DNA of 64,000 bases from Allacma fusca (GCA_947179485.1 OX359248.1:28219378-28283377); one strand, 5' to 3'; shown: positions 45,702-59,433, counted from the stretch's first letter. Numbers and translations: made by a program. Notes: generated by a model not told the origin, from the sequence alone.

Positions 45702-48700
45702 TTATACATTCAGAAAAATACTCAATAGTAGCGACAGAACCATTATATGAGCAATCATCGAGTTTTGGGTAATTTGTGAACTTGAGTTATCCGTCTTTGA
45801 AGCTCTCAGGAGCGCTGCAATGTATACAATTTGTCACGTATATATTCATATTTATGGAATGAAAACAGTGGAAAATGTAGGTTACAAAGTTTACGAATCA
45901 AAATATTTTCTTACTCTTTGAGAAGCAATTTTCTTCACAGTCATTTCCAAAGGAATCCTGACCCGGTCTTGGTAAACAATAATCGGATGTACCATTTTGC
46001 AAGTGACACCAAAAGAATGGCTTCCCTCTAGTGTCACATTCATCAATACATTTGCCCCCTTTGGAACCCGTTGGTTGAGAATATTTTGGAGGGAAGTAAG
46101 TATCACAGAGGCTAATTGATGAAACGTGTTTTACCCATTCGCAAGTTTTAAGATTTCTGTGACAGTTATTTTTTTCCTCTGGATATACTTCGAAGGATTC
46201 ACCCGTACAACCAACATTTTCATACAGAACCACACAGTCTACGGCAATACTCACTTCTCTTCCGCTGACAGCGTACCCAGTATCATTCCTCAGGTTAATG
46301 CATTTTCGGTTTTCCAAATCATACGTTGCCCCTGAAAGCCCTGAAAATTCTTTTCGATTATAAAGAACTGGATTCTTGAGGTGCTCTGTAATTATCCAAA
46401 ATTTCTACATTGGGTTATATTTATAATACGTACATAGGTTATCATACTATTTTAAATCATAGAAAATTCAGTCACCTAATTTGGACATGTATTTAGCGGG
46501 CCACTTTTCCCCTAAATAGTTTTGAGCAGTTCTTGGAAAGCAAAAGTTCCAGGAAGTGTCGACTTCACAGCAAAATAAATTTGCTTGTCCGGCCTCACCA
46601 GGGCTGCTGCAATTTTTGTCCGCTAGAACAGCAGTCGAGAGACTGGTTTTGGAAGTAAATTTTGAGCCACAACGGCTTACAGAAGAAACTTTTCGATGCC
46701 ATCCGCAAGATTCGAGATCCCTATGACATTTGATGTTTGTTTCATGAGACACTTCCAAATATTTCCCAACACATCCAAGTTTATCATGCAAGCGAAGGCA
46801 AACTTCATGGTCAATGGCAACTGAATAAATTGCATTGTTAAAATTAGCATCTTGTTCAGCATCGTATCCCAGGTTCAAACATCTTGACATTGTCCCGGTG
46901 TCAATGGTAATGTGTTTATCCTGAAACCATTCCTTCATGTACAGGCTTGCCCAGCGGCTAAATCCAGGAGTTACTTCTGGAACTTATAACGCAAAAACGC
47001 CATTAATTTTATGAAATATCGGAAATATAAATCTTACCATCGATTTATGTGATAATATTCGAGTTTATCCTCAAATACCATAATCTTGAGTGCAATTTCC
47101 GGAACAGAAGTTTCCGAGAAAGCTTTGACCTGGCCGTGGAATACAAAACTCCTGGGAACCATTCGCTAAGTGACACCAAAAATACGGTTTTCCTCTGGTG
47201 GCACAATCGTCAATGCATACCTGCCCTGTTATTCCCTTTGGTTCTGGAAATTTTCTTGGGAAACGAGTATCACAAAAGCTCACTGACGAGACACTTGTAC
47301 TCCAATTGCAGTTTTCTAAATTTTCATGACACTCAACATTATCATACGACGATACGACAAGGAAATTTCCAGTACAACCCACAGAGTCATGCAGGATCAC
47401 ACAGGAAAATAGATTAGCCGAACTCAGGCGAATGGAATAGACCATGTGGTTGAAATTTACGGACAAGTTTTCATCATAGCCAAGATTAAAGCATTTTACT
47501 TCTTCGCTATAAGATATGGTAGTGCTTTTTGATTGAAACCGCAGACCCACAAAGAGTTCTACCTCCTGGTTTTCAGATTTTGAAGGTCCCAATTCATAGA
47601 CAGTAATACCTGGAGAAACCGTAATATCTTTTGAAAAATTAAGGTAAGAAATGTACAATCACAACAGTAAAATCACGAATTACCATTTTCATGTGCTTTT
47701 TCAGGGGAAGAACAGTTGGCTTCACAACGATCTCCAAAATAATCAATTCCCGGCCGTGGGGAACAAAAATCCCAGGAATTGTCTTCCAAGTGACACCAAA
47801 AATAATGCCTACTTCTGGTGTGACATCGAGAATAGCAACGACTTCCGCTGATGCCAAAGGCAGGGTCGTAAGGTGGAGGAAGCTCAACGCTGCATAATTT
47901 AGCAGAAACAATCTTATTGTATTCGCTGCATGATTTGATTTTGCTCCAACAATTGTCCTCTAACTCCGAGGTGAGTTCGAAATAGTTTCCACTACAGCCT
48001 ATATTGTCATACATCTGTACACAGCTCGAGTCAAGATATATGGAAGAAATGTCCACTTTAGGGGTGCTTTGGGATTCACTTGTATAACCGAAATTCCAAC
48101 ATGGTGTTTCTGCTTGATCATTCATTCGATACTCTCTACCTTTTTGGTGCTGGGCCTCGTAAAGTACAACTGACTGTGGAAATGTGGTGTCTAAGAAAAA
48201 ACAAAGGCATGAATGTTTAGTATAGTGAGGACTCACTAGAAGATGGAACTCCCTGGTTAGAACTTTGTCTCAATTTATATACAGAATATCACACCGAATT
48301 ATCTCACAGAGGCTACAGCACCAGTTTAACCTCAATTGATACCAGGTATATACTTACCTGGTGCTTCTTCCTTTTCCCCAAAACCCCGCCCCAAACCAAA
48401 GAACCAATCTTTCTCACGTGCCATTTAACATTGATTTTTCCTGGTGTAGCAAATGGCTGGTACAAATTTATTGTACCACGGTACACGCTAGTATAAATTA
48501 CATTACTTTCACCAGGTATTTTTCCTGGTACAATGCACTAACAACTACCATATACTGCACCAGGTATAATCCCTACGTAAAATCCCTATGTACCAGGTAA
48601 GAAACTTTAACCCTCACAGCGAGCCAGTGTTAATTTTCCGAGTTAATTATATGCAAGGCTATAAAAAGGTAAGTGCCATGGAATCATGTCAAAGTTCCAC

Positions 48701-51700
48701 ATTCGTAGGGATGTTGCAGAATGCAGAGGGTTCAGTGTTATATATAAGCACATTTTGTTTAAGAAAGTATATACATATCTTACCATTATAGACGCAGCTG
48801 TCTTGACAAGAATTCCCGAGGAAATCCACCCCTGGCCTTGGTGAGCAGAAGTCCCAGGAGCCGTTTTGCGTGTTACACCAAAAATAAGGTTTCTGACGAG
48901 GCTTGCAGGAGTCGATGCATTGACTACCTTTGTAACCCGTTAGGTTAGAACTCTCATAATTGTCAGGAAAGTTAGCATCACAAAAACTCACTGAGGAAGT
49001 CATGTCATCGAAGGTGCATTCCTTAAGATGGTAATTACAATTACTATTGGCAGTGTTATTCCAATCAAGTTTAAGCGATCTTCCTGAGCAGCCAATATGT
49101 TCGTGAAGGACCACACAGTTTTCACCTAAGAACACTGATGAAGCTCGATTGTCGAAATTTGCATCGCTGTCATTATAATACCTGATATTAATGCATTCAT
49201 CTCGTTGTTTCCTCTCCACTTCAAAACTTCTTCCCATGTAGGCGTCAAATTGAAATAACACGACTTGACCTAAGAGTTGTCTACGACTGGCTGCTGCTTT
49301 CACCACCATGAAAAAACAGTAAAGTCGGTTATACATAGAGCTTGTACATAGTTTGCACATGTAGGAATTAGGACTAAATTGTAAGTTACTTAATTCTGTC
49401 TAGGGTTCGATTAAAAAGGTACTCCGAGTAAAATACTAAACGGATCCCTGATTGAGTACTAAGTATAAAGCAAAGGCTTACATAAGGGAAAGTAGGGTGA
49501 CCGCTATTACGTCACTGCTACTTAAATTCTGATTTTAACAAGAACTTACAAGTCCAATCAATCAAAGTAACATTTTTAAAAAATATGTATTCAATTCCCT
49601 TGAATAGACCTTATTGAAATCTTCTTTGAATTCCGTATGCAAACTAAACTTCAAACATCCTTCAACTTGAGGTACGCCCAGCATGGGAAACTTTTACATA
49701 AATTGTTTTATGAAGTTTTTTCAAGGAGTACTTTACGTAGCTCATAGAATGGACATAAGTAATTTTGTGGGAAGCGTTGCTGTCCAACCGGATAGTGCAT
49801 ACAAGCTCAAAAAGTTTACAATATATAGTACACTTTTGTGGCTCCCCAATTTACGCAAGTGTTTCAAGTTTCCCCAGCAGGTACTTTTAACTCTACTATT
49901 CTCATCCTATACGGTGGTATACTGTAAATTAGGGCTTCTATCCTACCTACAATCCGTTCACAACATCAAAACTCGCTTTTTCTCTGTGAACCCCTCCCCA
50001 ACAATGTAATTGACCTTTGCCTATACTAGTACACAATTAAGACATATTTTCTAGAACCATGCTGGCATCAATGTGATCGTACAATGGTTGGGCCAATGTT
50101 AGAGTTGAATGAGTTTTAATGCTAGGTGTGGCTCGTGTGTAACAGCCTAATAAACCCTAAATGGAACACTTTTTTGGAAAAATCATACCTGAAGCGGTGC
50201 AATCTTGACACTCATTTCCAAAATGATCGACTCCAGGTCTGGGAGAGCATAGATCTCTAGAACCATTTTTTAGTGTACACCAAAAATACAGAGTTTGTCG
50301 AGGGAGACAAGCATCAGTGCAGAGGTCACCTGTTGATCCCTTGGGAATGGGATATGATTGAGACATAATTGTGTCACAGAATCTTAGTGATGAAGTCAAG
50401 TCATTCCAACTACAAGACCCTAGGCTTCTTTGACAATATGAATTGTTTTGTGGGGATAGGGTGAGTTCATTTCCTGTACAACCCAATCCGTCGTAGAGAA
50501 CCACACAATTGTCATTAAGCTGAATGGAGGTGATGTATTTGTTGAAGCTCGTTGTAGAGTAGTTGCTTCGATAAAAATTGAAGCAGCGTCCCGCATCTTC
50601 GTTAAATATGGTGAGATGTTCCCCTTTGTAGTAATGATGCTCAAAGAGAGTAACGCTTGCGAAGTTGCCTGTATTTTTATAATTTTCCATTTGAGCACAA
50701 AACAATGACAGTTCTTAGATTTATAATATACTGTGTACTCCTACAAGGGGTTCTTTAGTTAGGAACAGTTGCCCTTGATGGTCAAATAAACATACAGGAA
50801 TCTCTCAAAATATTCGATTTTCTAAAATTCACTCCATTGACCAGGATCAATATTTGATTTTTTCATTCTCTCACAAAATATTTTGACTCTTACTTGACGG
50901 AGATTTTATGAACTTTTCGGGAAGCTATTTCATACGTCTACACGTCGATGATTGTAGACATGACCGGGAAAGATAGGAAGCAAGGTGGGAGAAGAGTACT
51001 TGAAGAGTCAAATTAAAACATCAAATGTGGAGGATGAGAAATTTTTGATATTGGCAATTTATCATGAAAGACGTAACTGTAATAAAAAAATATTTCCAAG
51101 CACGGCTTGTACAAAATTTCATTGGGATTCATTTTCATCAAATATCAACGATCTCAAAATTTGGAGCTACAACACCCAAAAATGTGAGACAAGTTTTAAT
51201 GAAACAATTTATAAGATAACAACAATTTTAAATAGCTTATAACCTCTTTAATGTGAGCCACGGGGTAAATGATTACCTTATGTTATGAAATTGTAAGATA
51301 ACTCCTAAAGTCTTTAAAATATGTCTCCTAGCATGACAGAAATACATTAAGAGATAGTTAATGGGAATAAATTATTGTACATGTTCGTGCTCCTACAAGG
51401 AAAATGATAATAAGGGTGTCTCCTACGCAGTACATTTTTTTACAAAGAAAAATATTTGGGCATATTCCCTTTTATCCAATTGTTCATCCTACTACTTGTG
51501 ATAGTGATCCCCACACAAAGATAAAATTTTCCTTGGGTTAGAGATAATCTAAAACAAAGAATATTTTCTACAGTTATTTTGTAATAACATACACGAATAA
51601 AGAAATCTTCTAACCAGATTTTGTGGAAGTATTTCTCTGACCGAGTGTTGTCGTGGGGTTGTCACCAGAACTCAAACATAACGATGGAAAGACTCCTGCA

Positions 51701-51750
51701 GTGAGCAGATACAAACAGATGAAAAGAAAGAAATTCCGGCAGAATTCCAT
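45702..51750 (-). CDS. Secreted, probably GPI-anchored protein with six crystallin-like/WC modules (8 exons)
   Basis: Exons 51750-51615, 50668-50189, 49269-48784, 48190-47684, 47609-47079, 46976-46476, 46385-45915 and 45814-45702 sum to 3225 nt (1074 residues). All introns are phase 1 with GT-AG. Exon 1 encodes a signal peptide (MEFCRNFFLFICLYLLTAG). Exons 2-7 each encode one module: two Greek-key motifs of beta/gamma-crystallin type (VTLFEHHYYKGEHLTI; CVVLYDGLGCTGNEL...LTSSLRFCD), then a Cys-rich block CxxxCxxR...YFWCxxxNGSxDxCSPRPGxDxxGxxC. Module 5 has lost several of these Cys. Exon 8 ends TDNSSSQITQN followed by a hydrophobic stretch (MIAHIMVLSLLLSIFLNV) at the very C-terminus, the layout of a GPI signal. 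Many NxS/T sites. Extracellular or cell-surface location is inferred; ligand unknown. The third exon could start at 49293 instead. A broken paralogue lies at 21.7-32.2 kb. Confidence 0.9.
48340..48605. repeat. TACCAGGTA-rich intronic island
   Basis: Repeated ACCAGGTA / TACCTGGT words in the intron between modules 2 and 3 of gene B. Looks like another small word-rich element; ends not resolved. Confidence 0.4.
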
Positions 51751-53198
51751 ACTTTAAAATTATAATACTCCAAGAGGATTATCAAGTGATCTTAACAGTT
51801 GACAATGTCCATCTGTCATATAACTTCAAATACTACTAACCAACAGACGTAGGTTTCAGCTTGCTTCTCTTTTTTTATTGCTGACGGATTATTCGTTATT
51901 TCCGTGCGTCATGAGGTTTGGTTTTTCCAGTTCAATATTAAGATTTGATTTGCTGGTATTGGGGTGTTTTTCATCAGTACAAAATCTTGTTAGAGAAAAT
52001 AGCAGAAAATTATCCCGTGTTAGTACAAATCTGCGTTACTTCAAACTGCGTCAACTATTAACACCTTTTAATTAATGTACTACTTTCCTTTTTGCGAACA
52101 ACGCAGGATATCCTCAAATACTTTGGAAATGTTATTACTTTCTGAGAACTGCTGCCAGTGTGTAATATTAACATTAATTAGTAGTCTATGTTTATGGCTT
52201 ACGTAATTATTTATTATAATTCAGTAGTCCGTACATTTATGAGGAAATATCTTGTAGTTAGAGGATACAGAGCAAATATGTAATTTTTTTTTACTTTTGT
52301 TTCCGGTTTGCTCGTGCTGCAAATGTTTGTACATACATTTGGTTCTTGTAACTTGCAGTAAACTTTAATAAAGACCAGACCTATCAAAACCACACTCATT
52401 GTAAGCGGAATAATGTTTTACGTGGTTTCATATTCAGACAAGGGGAATTCCACTTGTTTGCGTATTGTTGGTTAAATGTGTACAAGAAATTAAAATAGAT
52501 ACATGATCACATATTACATGTACTTTTTTAATGAAACTCAAATCCACGGGAAGCTTTTGCGGGCGGAAATTCAGGAATATTGTTGGAATAAAGAATATAA
52601 AAAATAAATCAGGATGCAAAGCAACTTACATATCTAATCAGATGTTTAGCCTCGTCAAGAAAAAACCCTCGTTAATCAAAATGTATCGGAATTGTGTGAA
52701 TAGTAGTTAGCGGTGTAGTTGTAGTGACCGGTAGACCGCCCTGACCCGGGTCAGGATAAAAAATTTAATTAAGGATGGGCACGTTAATAAGAATTAATAT
52801 TCGGATAAAATTAAAATGGTAAATACATTTCAGCCTGTACATACACAAATTAGTCTCTGAATCATCGAACCTCTTATAACGAAGAGAATCATTTACATCA
52901 ACAGCAGAAAAAAGTCGATTAATAGAAAACAAATAAAAAAACATCGATTGTAATCAATCTCACAACGAGGCCAACCAAATGCTTTCATATGTGTTAGGTA
53001 TTAACGTTACGTTGTTTCTGTGTTTATGGCAAGGTTAAAGATGAGGGAAAGATGGATGAGAAATAAGTTTCTAATTGGAGGGCTCCCCAAATAGCAGCAT
53101 GCATAATTATTATTGTTACGCAATACAACAGGAAGAAAAGATAAACAGAGTATATGTTTAACGTTCAGTAGTTCAATGTCTCATTCCCGTTGTAATCC
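51751..53198. other. Intergenic upstream of gene B
   Basis: No exon recognised on either strand. Expected to contain the gene B promoter just above 51750. Confidence 0.4.
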
Positions 53199-53206
53199 GT
53201 ACAGAG

Positions 53207-54187
53207 TAGAGCTTCCTTCGGGTTTCCGAAATCCCGAAGTTCCGTGTTCGGAAACGGAACGGAACAATTTCGGAACATTCTTTTTGATTCCGTCATTGAA
53301 TCGGGACAAAACCGGAACATGAGCACTTGTACCGATAATATCGGGACCGGGACGGTTCAGAGCATCGGTACGAAAAATGTCCCATATAATTTATTTCACC
53401 GGAAAGCGGAATTGTTCTGTTCCGTTCCGAACCGATCCCGGTACAATTTCTGAAGTGTCGCGCCATCGTTCAACTAGAATGAAAACACATTTCTTATCGC
53501 TCTGGCTTGTAAGCAGTTTTTTGCCAAAATGACGAAATTGGATGAACACAGTTAGATTTAATTTACGCAAATGCTTATATGTAATGCGAGTATCGTTTTC
53601 CATGAAAATCAACAGAATAACTAATTTTGTTTAACAAACATGGGCATGGGCGATTTTTCTTGAAATGAAAATTCTGAAATCGAAATTATTAGCAGCAATG
53701 AAGCAAACTTGCAGGAAATTAACACTGTTAGGCCATTGAAGTCCACACGCTACAAATATTTATTGCTAAAAAATATTTAATAATAATTTTATAATACTGC
53801 ACAGTAGTTCTTTTTATGTGGCCTAATTATTATTAAATATTATTTTATATAATTAAATAATAGCAATCCCTAGCATTCAATCTATTAAAAGTATATCATG
53901 TATATTAAGTTGCCAGTAATTTGTGCACGCATTTCACGTATATGTTGTGAACAATTCCGGGATATTTCGGAACGGAACGGGTTCGGAACGGAAAAACTAG
54001 CATAATACGGAACGGAACACAACCTGTAACGGAAAAAATACTTTACTCCTTTGTTCCGAACGGTGTCAGTTCAAATGTTCCGATGTCCCGACAGCCGGAA
54101 CGGAACCGGGAACAATATTATTTGTAGGTTTCGGAACGGAACGGAATTTCGTACGGAACAAAAATGTTGAACACGTTGGAAGCTCTA
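53207..54187. mobile_element. hAT-like element, CGGAAC-word family
   Basis: 981 bp with ends TAGAGCTTCC and GGAAGCTCTA and a perfect 8-bp duplication GTACAGAG at 53199-53206 and 54188-54195. Both termini are packed with TTCGGAACGGAAC-type words. No transposase; the centre is AT-rich. Confidence 0.92.
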
Positions 54188-54195
54188 GTACAGAG

Positions 54196-54758
54196 GAAAG
54201 GTGAGAGGGATAGCAAGTTTACACTGTATGCATTTCTATATTAGAATGAAGTGTAATTATTCATATTTGTTTTCTGCTATTTTGAAAATATTTGCTAAAT
54301 TTGCTTTCAGCTATATATACTATTAGCGGCATTACCGTAATGAAGATTGTCGGTTCCACATTCAAAGCATAGTTCATTTTTATGTGAAATTTTCACATTT
54401 GTACTTTTGACTTTTACCCAAAATACAGTTCGATATTGAGTTGAAATAAATTCTAGAAAATAAGAGCATCGATAGTACAGCCCTGGAAACATGTAAGTTC
54501 TCCTATCTACTTGATCGAATCAAATTCGACATTTGTTATTTGTTACTTGTTTCCATATATATTGGAATGGATAGAATATATAGGATGTGTTATGGATTAC
54601 GGTATTATTCGCCAAACTAGAACTTATTTTAAATTTGACGTCAGAAGATAATTCTCGCTTAAATCCAACTTCAGATGCTACTTCCAACTACACACAGAAT
54701 AACTGTAGCCACCAGAATATCTGTATAAGCAATGTTTTGAACCTAATTATTTTAATAG
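54196..54758. other. Spacer before kinase exon
   Basis: No further kinase exon found. Confidence 0.4.
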
Positions 54759-54861
54759 AGGGGCTTTTGGGAGAAGGACATTTCGGTTTTGTTCACGTAG
54801 GACTCCTGAATGAACTACGAGTTGCAGTAAAGTCGTCAAAATCCAATGCTAACGTTGAATA
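54759..54861 (+). pseudogene. Orphan receptor tyrosine kinase exon (glycine-rich loop)
   Basis: After an AATAG acceptor, reads LLGEGHFGFVHVGLLNELRVAVKSS, which has the GxGxFGxV nucleotide loop and the VAVK lysine. The frame reaches a stop within about 10 codons and no following kinase exon was found. The C-lobe fragment at 42647 lies upstream on the same strand, so the two cannot be one collinear gene; they are pieces of separate copies or of a rearranged one. Confidence 0.7.
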
Positions 54862-55463
54862 AGTTTCATGATAAAAATTTATCAGGATTTACAAGTAAGA
54901 TGTAACTCCGAAAATATTAAAGGCAGAACCGCAATACGTGTTAATACATAGTTACAGGCCCAAGTTACAGCGCAAATTGCAGACAATTGCAGGGCAATTC
55001 CTTATCTCTAAGTCTAGTGAAAAAAGGACTTGGAATCATTCAGCAATCGCTTTTATTAATAGACGTTCCTGGGAAATAGGTTTTGAGAAGACGACACCTC
55101 AATGAAGAAACTACTGGTCAAGAGTAGCAATTCACCCGTGTGTATGTACATAACATAACTCATTATTTGACCTCAGCTAAGAGCATCTTCGATCTTCTCA
55201 CTTGTCATATGGAAGTTATCATTTACATTGAAATTGGTTGCTTGTATCGTTGGGAGTTAAACTATGGAGACATTTCTTATGTGACATTATCATAATGAAA
55301 GTATCTACAGTGAAGAACCAAGAGATACCTCAGTGCATATATAGAAACATATAAAGGACACGGAATAGAAAACATATCAATCACTATAGTGACTATCCAT
55401 GCAGTTCATTAGGTGAATATTTTGCATTCAAATGTAAACAAATGACGTAAATAGCTAGTTATA
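54862..55463. other. Spacer, nothing recognised
   Basis: No coding motif or repeat seen. Confidence 0.4.
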
Positions 55464-55641
55464 CAGTCAACTCTCGCTATAAGGAATGCTCAAGGGACCG
55501 GCAAAATCTGTCCCTTATAAACACTAATCCCTTATAAGAATAGTGTTATACATTGTTTAAATAGGAATCGGGACTGTAAATCCTGATCCCTTATATCGAG
55601 AAATCCCTTATAAGGGTATCCCTTATAGCGAGAGTTGACTG
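55464..55641. mobile_element. 178-bp pogo/Tigger-type MITE
   Basis: Ends CAGTCAACTCTCGCTATAAG and its inverse, flanked by TA on both sides (55462-55463, 55642-55643). CAGTCAACTCTCG with a TA duplication is characteristic of the pogo branch of Tc1/mariner. CCCTTATA words fill the interior. Confidence 0.9.
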
Positions 55642-55720
55642 TATCTACATTATGGTTATGTACTCTGCCTCCGGTCATGCAGTTGAGTCCACTTAGTTAA
55701 GATGACGAATGCCCTCTGAC

Positions 55721-56513
55721 CAGGTTTGGCCAATTGAAAATGCCATGGTATTTTGAACATTTTCAATTCATGTTATTTTCGGCATCTATTGCATTTCGGA
55801 CATTTTTGGCATAATCCACGTAGGGCAGGAATTTTGGGCATATTCAATTATTCTTCGGAACACTTCCTATTCCCTTCATCTATTATTTTTTTTAGAAAGG
55901 TAAATTTCCTTATCCCATGCATGTTTTGTTAGAACTTATGCAAGTATCTTTATAAGTGCATGCATGATATTTCATTAACTGTAGCGTGTCGTGTGTCTCG
56001 ATTCATTACACTGAAATTATTATTGTCATTATCATAAATTTCGTCCCATTTGCTCGGTTTTAATTTGAGATTTAATCACGATGTCTCGAGTCAATGACAA
56101 TATTTGGCTTCATTGGGCAGACATTGGTAAAAACACAGTGTCGTGTAATAATTATTGTCATAACAAGCAGATGTTGAGGATGTTGTTGAAATAGATGAAG
56201 AATACGCAGGGGAAGTAATGATGCAGGTAAGCTAACAGTTTTCAAATTGTAATGTTTTCGATTAATTCATTCTGTAAAATGTCTATTTTTGAATGAAGAG
56301 TGATATTTCAAAACAATCTTCAAACGAGAGTGGCAAATGAAGATTATTTAGAAATATTCCAATATGTCCTGAATGCCTGCCTAAAATGCCCAAAATGCCG
56401 GGCATTTTGAAAGTTGGGCATTTTCGGCATTTTCAGGGCAACTTTGGCAGCCATTTAGGCATATTCAAGCGGGCAGGTATAAAACGTAAGGCATTCTCAT
56501 TTGGCCAACCCTG
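55721..56513. mobile_element. hAT-like element, GGGCATTTT-word family
   Basis: 793 bp with ends CAGGTTTGGCCAA and TTGGCCAACCCTG and a perfect 8-bp duplication CCTCTGAC at 55713-55720 and 56514-56521. GGCATTTT and TGCCAT words fill both termini. No transposase. Confidence 0.92.
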
Positions 56514-56831
56514 CCTCTGACAAGTATTAATTTATAAGATACAGTATAAAAGGGTCTAAATAAACTATATTCCAATCAAAACATATGGTGACAGGCATCT
56601 ATAACCGGTTTCAATTTATCTCCTTGTTACTCAAGAGATTTGACAGCCTCCTTTTGAAAGTCTTTGAAGAAAACTGGGAGTTTACCGCACACTTTTTACG
56701 CAACAACAACAATTCCTGGGACGGTTCAGATACCCAGTGACAAATAACCGATTTTGACAACAAATTTTGCTGCAGATTACAAGCCATAGAGACGAGTGGT
56801 CCTTCTTGTTTATGTACGTCTCTCAACAACA

Positions 56832-58230
56832 ATGGGGGAAACCAATTTTTCACTAGTGTACGAATGGTTCAGTAACCGTTCGGATTCCCTTCAGTCAAGT
56901 TTTGCTAGTCAGAATAGTGCGGACAACCCGCATAAAGAAGCTGTGAGTTTAAATGACACTACTTTTGCTGAGTTTGCCATCCAGGGAGTTGCTATCACCA
57001 TTATATCTGTGTTGGGTTTAGTGGGAAATATCTTAAGAGTTGTGACATTCTCAAGAATGAAACGCAAGTCGTCCTTTATACTTGTTTCCTCCTATATGGA
57101 TTTCTTCCTATTTGGTTTACAGTCCATGTTTCATTTCCTGAAAATGTTCAGGCATTACACGGAATATTTATATCCTTACCTGATCATTTACTTGTTTCCC
57201 GTGGCTCACATAGGTACATAAAATTATTTCATTCACTGTTGTTTACATTACCTAATGCTTTTGACACTGACACTCGAAAATGTGAATTCAATATATATCT
57301 GTACTTGTTACAAAAAGACAAGGAAGATTATTTACTATACATCCTCTGTCTCGCTTTCCCTTTGATTGCAGCTCAAACGGGTTCCGTCTACTTCACCCTA
57401 GTAGTTACCATAGAACGTTACTTCGCTGTCTGTCGGCCACTTCAGTCACACAGCTCAGCTTTTCTAGCAACATGGAAACGAGGGATTTGCATTAGTATTT
57501 TCATATTTTTGTTCTCAATTGGATTTACTATTCCAAGATGGATATTGGATGGAGTACAAAATCATGGTTCATCAGGACAAAAGAAACAAAGTGGATATTT
57601 CCACGACGGCTTTGAAAGAAAATCCCCAATTTTTCAAGTTTTACATTCACTACGCTTACTTTATCGTCATCTTCGCCATTCCATTCCTCATACTTATTGT
57701 CTTCAATTTAGTGATTTACAAGCAGGTGAGAGTCTATAGTTGTGCTTTTAGAATTAATTTATTTTGTATTTCCAAATGTATACACTTGTTAATTCCTTAT
57801 GTGGTATTGGTTCGTATCGAAAACGTATTCCTCAGGAGTGTACTTTCCCTTTAATTCACTATGTTAAATAGTTTAATCATGAAATTGGGATTACTCATTT
57901 ATTTTGCAGATACAAAAGGCAAACCGAATCAGACAGGAGCTGAGTATTTTGCAAACATCAGAGATTAAACTGGCACTAATGCTTGTTTGCGTTGTGGTTG
58001 TTTTCCTTCTGTGTAACGTCATACCCGTAGTCAACAACTTAATGGAGTTTTGTTGTGATAACTCACGCATTCTAGTATTTCTAGGAAATTTCCTAGTTGC
58101 TCTTAATTCCTCCATTAATTTCCTTATTTACTACTCCTTCGGGGAAGTACTTTTATTTAAAGATACATTAAAAACTACAGTTTTAGTAAATGTTCATGTA
58201 TATTATTGTACTAACGCTAATAGTTCTTGA
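56832..58230 (+). pseudogene. Rhodopsin-like peptide GPCR with one frame break (3 exons)
   Basis: Exons 56832-57213, 57372-57725 and 57910 to about 58230. All seven membrane segments are visible: AITIISVLGLVGNIL (1), FILVSSYMDFFLFGL (2), SVYFTLVVTIERYFAVC with ERY for DRY (3), ICISIFIFLFSIGF (4), YFIVIFAIPFLILIVFNLVIY (5), LMLVCVVVVFLLCNVIPVV (6) and NSSINFLIYYSFGE for NPxxY (7). N-glycosylation sites lie in the N-terminus. It resembles FMRFamide-receptor-like GPCRs. Between segments 4 and 5, near 57540-57555, the frame shifts by one: IPRW is followed by ATATTGG before MEYKI. Removing those 7 nt restores an IPRWMEYKI layout like the family PRFFEY. This is a pseudogene or an assembly error. 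The C-terminus is uncertain; a last exon near 58360-58380 is possible. Confidence 0.8.
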
Positions 58231-58788
58231 GTACAATTTTTTACATTTTCTTCCATTTAGATTCAATAATTTTAATCACATTGATTTACACCCACTAAAA
58301 TACCTATTAAAAAGTGCATCAACGTTCGTTTACTTTTCCTTCGGTGAATTTGAAGGCCAGTTGCTGGAGATGGTCTTTTAGCTTGTCTTGTCTTTTCCAT
58401 ATGACGCCAGTGCATACCAGCAAAAACCTGAATCAAACAGTTTGGCCAGGTACTTGAGATTGTGTCCATGACATGGTCCTTGTCTCCTCCCTTGTATGTA
58501 TGTGTATCTTCTCTCTACCTGTTGATGTACATTTCACTCTCTCTCTATAGATAAGTCTGCGTATGTGTGTTGTGGTATACATGCTTGCGAAGCTGTGGGT
58601 GGGGATACGGTGTTATACTGGGTATGTACATATATATGTCATGAAACTGTATGTACTCATATGGCGGACAGCATGCGGAGACACCTTGTCCCTTCTTCTG
58701 TCATTAGTCATAATTATATGAGGGCGAGTTAACATACAGGCCGGAAGTTGAGTAAGTGTGGAATGGGCAGACTTCACATACGTAGCTA
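58231..58788. other. Spacer downstream of the GPCR
   Basis: May contain a short last GPCR exon ending LLEMVF-stop at 58381. Otherwise nothing recognised. Confidence 0.35.
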
Positions 58789-59433
58789 CTGGGTCCGTGG
58801 TCGGATATATTCCCTCGGGAGATATTCCCTCCGGAGACAACCCCTCTGACATAATCCCTCCGTAGATAATCCCTCCAAAAATGGAGATAATCCCTCTGTT
58901 TGAAACGACAAACATTTTTACATGCCAACGCTATGTAGTCAATAAATAAAATGAATGCTGGATTAATATATTTAGTTCGATCATATACTACAGTGGTTAC
59001 TGCAAATAGCAGTAGCTTTATTTAGATTCAGTGGTTAGGTTTAGGGTCAGGTTTAAATTTCGGGAGTAATCAAACTTGCAATTTACAGCGATTTATTTGT
59101 ACACAATATGATATCAAAATCACAAACAATTAATTTTAAAGTAGTTGTATAAAAACATTGAAACATGATTGATGAGTCAGTCAATAGAGATTTGTAATTG
59201 GCGAAATAAGAATACCCGTAGTTTCTTATTGACTTTTTTATGATTTGTGTGCAATGAATTAGGAATCACAGTTGCTCTATCAACTGCAATCTTAGTTGAA
59301 GTGACTCTTGCTGTCGTACTATCAACCCATGCGACGGAGGGATAATCTCCAACTGCATGAGGGAATACATCCGGAGGGATTATCACCGGAGGGGAAATGT
59401 CGGAGGGCTTATCTCCATATTCCACTGGACCAG
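58789..59433. mobile_element. Word-rich element, GGAGGGATTATCTCC family
   Basis: Terminal regions CTGGGTCCGTGG and CCACTGGACCAG are imperfect inverses, and both ends repeat CCCTCCGGAGA / GGAGGGATTATC. No clear target duplication. It stops 20 bp before the next hAT-like element. Confidence 0.55.
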
